Assembly (NCBI RefSeq): GCF_023896955.1
Contig: NZ_JAMHIW010000010.1
Span: 62,001 to 126,000 of the forward strand
Length of the DNA: 64,000 bases
Direction of reading: 5' to 3'
Source: Micromonospora sp. RHAY321
GTDB taxonomy: Bacteria > Actinomycetota > Actinomycetes > Mycobacteriales > Micromonosporaceae
The position numbers were made by a program, and so were the translations under genes. Numbering within the stretch: the stretch's first letter is position 1; every line of letters starts with the position of its first letter. Shown piece after piece: positions 62,435 to 64,000 of this stretch. The notes beneath the pieces were generated by a model. That model was given only the letters and a program-made list of their open reading frames with translations. It was not told the origin of the DNA and made no database searches.

Positions 62435-62638
62435 ATGACAACCCACCCACCTGCCACGGCGCGAGTCACCGGCGCATCAAGCTACAGCGCCACGATCCCG
62501 CCCACCCACAAAGCCGATGCTGGCATCGCCCTACGGGCCGTCCCCTGTCACATCGAGGTGACTGCGGCCAAGGAGCGAACAATGCACGCCCACCGCCGCA
62601 GGTCTCGGCCGGGGCGACCGCCGGACGGAGGCGCATGA
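62435..62638 (+). CDS. Small protein at the head of the recombinase operon
   Basis: 67 residues (MTTHPPATARVTGASSYSAT, then ALRAVPCHIEVTAAKERTMH and a basic tail). Its TGA overlaps the ATG of the next gene (ATGA). No family is recognised. Position and coupling suggest a role with the recombinase, for example as a directionality factor, but no HTH motif is seen. Confidence 0.5.
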   Translation: MTTHPPATARVTGASSYSATIPPTHKADAGIALRAVPCHIEVTAAKERTMHAHRRRSRPGRPPDGGA

Positions 62639-62901
62639 CGCTGACGCCCGGCCATCAATCTCAACAACGCAAAGAGCCGAATTCGACCGCGCCCTCCGAC
62701 GAGCGACTTGACCAGCCCAGCGAAGACAGCGGTTCATGGACGGTCGAGACCGTCGACGGCGGCGCAACGTCCGGGGTCAACAGCGTGGCGGCGCCCGTTC
62801 AGCCACCCGAGCTGCACCCCGGCGCCGCTGCCGCCCTACTGAAGCTACTCAGGCACGTGAACGACAGCCGCACGGATAACTCGAACCAGGAGAACCGATG
62901 A
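62635..62901 (+). CDS. Second small coupled protein before the recombinase
   Basis: 88 residues (MTLTPGHQSQQRKEPNSTAP; ELHPGAAAALLKLLRHVNDS at the end). Its start overlaps the stop of the 62435 gene, and its TGA overlaps the recombinase ATG (ATGA twice). The acidic, Ser/Thr-rich, partly disordered chain ends in a helix. Unknown family. Confidence 0.55.
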   Translation: MTLTPGHQSQQRKEPNSTAPSDERLDQPSEDSGSWTVETVDGGATSGVNSVAAPVQPPELHPGAAAALLKLLRHVNDSRTDNSNQENR

Positions 62902-64000
62902 CCACCCCTCAACCGAAACCCTTCGCCTTCTACGGCCGTGTGTCGACGGAGGACAACCAGGACCCCGAATCGTCCCGGAGCTGGCAACTCACCCGGGCAA
63001 CCACACTCATCCTGCCCCACAGTGGACGCGTCGTCACGGAATATTTCGACGTCGGCCAGAGCCGCTCCCTCCCCTGGCAACGCAGGGTCCAGGCCAGTCT
63101 CCTTCTCGCGGCGCTGCGCGATCCACGGCGCGGGTTCTCCGCCGTCGTGGTCGGCGAACCCCACCGCGCCTTTTACGGCAATCAGTTCGGTCTTACTGTG
63201 CCGCTGTTCGCCCACTACGGCGTCGAACTTTGGGTGCCCGAGATCGGCGGCCCGATCGACCCCGACAACGAGGCCCACGAACTGGTCATGTCCGTCTTCG
63301 GCGGCATGAGCAAGGGCGAACGCAACCGGATCAAACTCCGCGTCCGCACCGCCATGGCTGCCCAGACCCTCCTCGAGGGCCGATACCTCGGCGGACGCCC
63401 GCCCTACGGCTACACACTCCGCGACCTCGGACCCCACCCCAACCCTGCCAAGGCCGCCGACGGCAAACACCTCAAGGGGCTCATTCCTGACGAGCAGACC
63501 GCGCCGATCGTCCGGCAGATCTTCACCGAGTTCCTTGCCGGTATTGGCATGTTCGCCATCGCCGAGGGTCTCACCGCAAATCACGTGCCCTGCCCATCAG
63601 CCCACGACCGCGCCCGCAACCGGCACCGCAGCGGCATCGCCTGGTCCAAGAGCGCCGTCCGCGTCATCCTCACCAACCCCCGCTACACAGGGCGGCAGGT
63701 GTGGAACAAGCAACGCACGGACGAAGTACTGCTCGACGTCGACGACGTGGCAATGGGTCACACCGGCGTCATGCGCTGGAACGCCCGCGACAAATGGGTG
63801 GTCTCCAAGGACATCACCCATGAGCCACTCATCGACGACGCGACCTTCGAGCAGGCCCAAGCGATACTGCAACGACGCGGACGGGGAACCGGCGGACAAC
63901 ACGTCCGGCAGAGCACCCGCAACCCGTACGTCTTCCGGGGCATGATCTACTGCGCCGCCTGCGACCGACGCATGCAGGGCCAGCACAACCACGGCGACGC
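62898..64000 (+). CDS. Large serine recombinase (partial, runs off the window)
   Basis: At least 367 residues, no stop before the window end. Resolvase/invertase domain: FYGRVSTEDNQDPESSRSWQ with the nucleophile Ser in YGRVST, and VFGGMSKGERNRIKLRVRTA. The recombinase domain follows (YLGGRPPYGYTLRD; SAVRVILTNPRYTGRQVWNK), then the zinc-ribbon start GMIYCAACDRRMQGQ. Such enzymes integrate and excise prophages, AICE-like elements and SCC-type islands. It is the last gene of a three-gene coupled operon; the coiled-coil and C-terminal part lie beyond position 64000. Confidence 0.92.
   Translation, partial: MTTPQPKPFAFYGRVSTEDNQDPESSRSWQLTRATTLILPHSGRVVTEYFDVGQSRSLPWQRRVQASLLLAALRDPRRGFSAVVVGEPHRAFYGNQFGLTVPLFAHYGVELWVPEIGGPIDPDNEAHELVMSVFGGMSKGERNRIKLRVRTAMAAQTLLEGRYLGGRPPYGYTLRDLGPHPNPAKAADGKHLKGLIPDEQTAPIVRQIFTEFLAGIGMFAIAEGLTANHVPCPSAHDRARNRHRSGIAWSKSAVRVILTNPRYTGRQVWNKQRTDEVLLDVDDVAMGHTGVMRWNARDKWVVSKDITHEPLIDDATFEQAQAILQRRGRGTGGQHVRQSTRNPYVFRGMIYCAACDRRMQGQHNHGD

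Noticed and set aside
1-64000. CRISPR array or long tandem repeats
   Set aside because: Reading through the window I saw no regularly spaced direct repeats. The only tandem repeat is the 15-bp one at 26360.

Overview
The window is a roughly 70% GC actinobacterial segment. GTG starts are frequent, Shine-Dalgarno sites are strong, and ATGA stop/start overlaps are common. BTAD/SARP regulators with membrane anchors, DUF2637 and DUF4192 proteins and subtilisin-type secreted proteases point to a filamentous actinomycete, most likely Micromonosporaceae. That placement is inference; there is no rRNA or other taxonomic marker here. The density of pseudogenes, transposase remnants, small orphan genes and defence-type genes marks most of it as accessory DNA. 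Layout. 1-5.2 kb: end of a probable ATPase gene, a HExxH/VWA protein, a DUF4192 protein and small helpers, several preceded by strong hairpins. 5.5-21 kb: a membrane-anchored BTAD regulator beside a membrane-linked Hsp70-like protein, an aldo/keto reductase, a secreted S8 protease, and a second, larger LysM-BTAD membrane regulator translationally coupled to a DUF2637 protein. Two frameshifted genes lie between them. 21.5-32.2 kb: small membrane and orphan proteins, three nucleic-acid enzymes (secreted HNH nuclease, EEP-fold phosphatase/nuclease, ATP-dependent DNA ligase), lipoproteins, a DUF4236 protein and secreted lamin-tail and G5/excalibur proteins. 33-41 kb: a candidate defence island with a TGT-like zinc protein behind an XRE-ImmA/IrrE regulator, then a reverse transcriptase coupled to a HEPN-like RX4H protein, followed by a broken IS701-type transposase and a DUF4259 protein. 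41.3-52.2 kb: a JmjC oxygenase / small CCPPNP-tailed protein / APH kinase cassette divergent from an XRE-TPR regulator, then an amide/peptide-use cluster (S9 peptidase, creatininase-like hydrolase, second XRE-TPR regulator, amino-acid permease, acetamidase). The two XRE genes share a palindromic upstream site. 52-55.8 kb: GPP34, a secreted protein, a GNAT, and a decayed second copy of the CCPPNP/APH cassette. 56-61.6 kb: a Gabija-type gajA-gajB operon behind stacked palindromes, divergent from a SEC-C membrane protein. 61.7-64 kb: an IS110-type remnant and a three-gene coupled operon ending in a large serine recombinase that runs off the window. The strongest candidates for something undescribed are the reverse transcriptase plus HEPN pair (36832-38906), the TGT-like/ImmA pair beside it, and the JmjC/CCPPNP/APH cassette (41340-43655) with its decayed relative at 54.8 kb.
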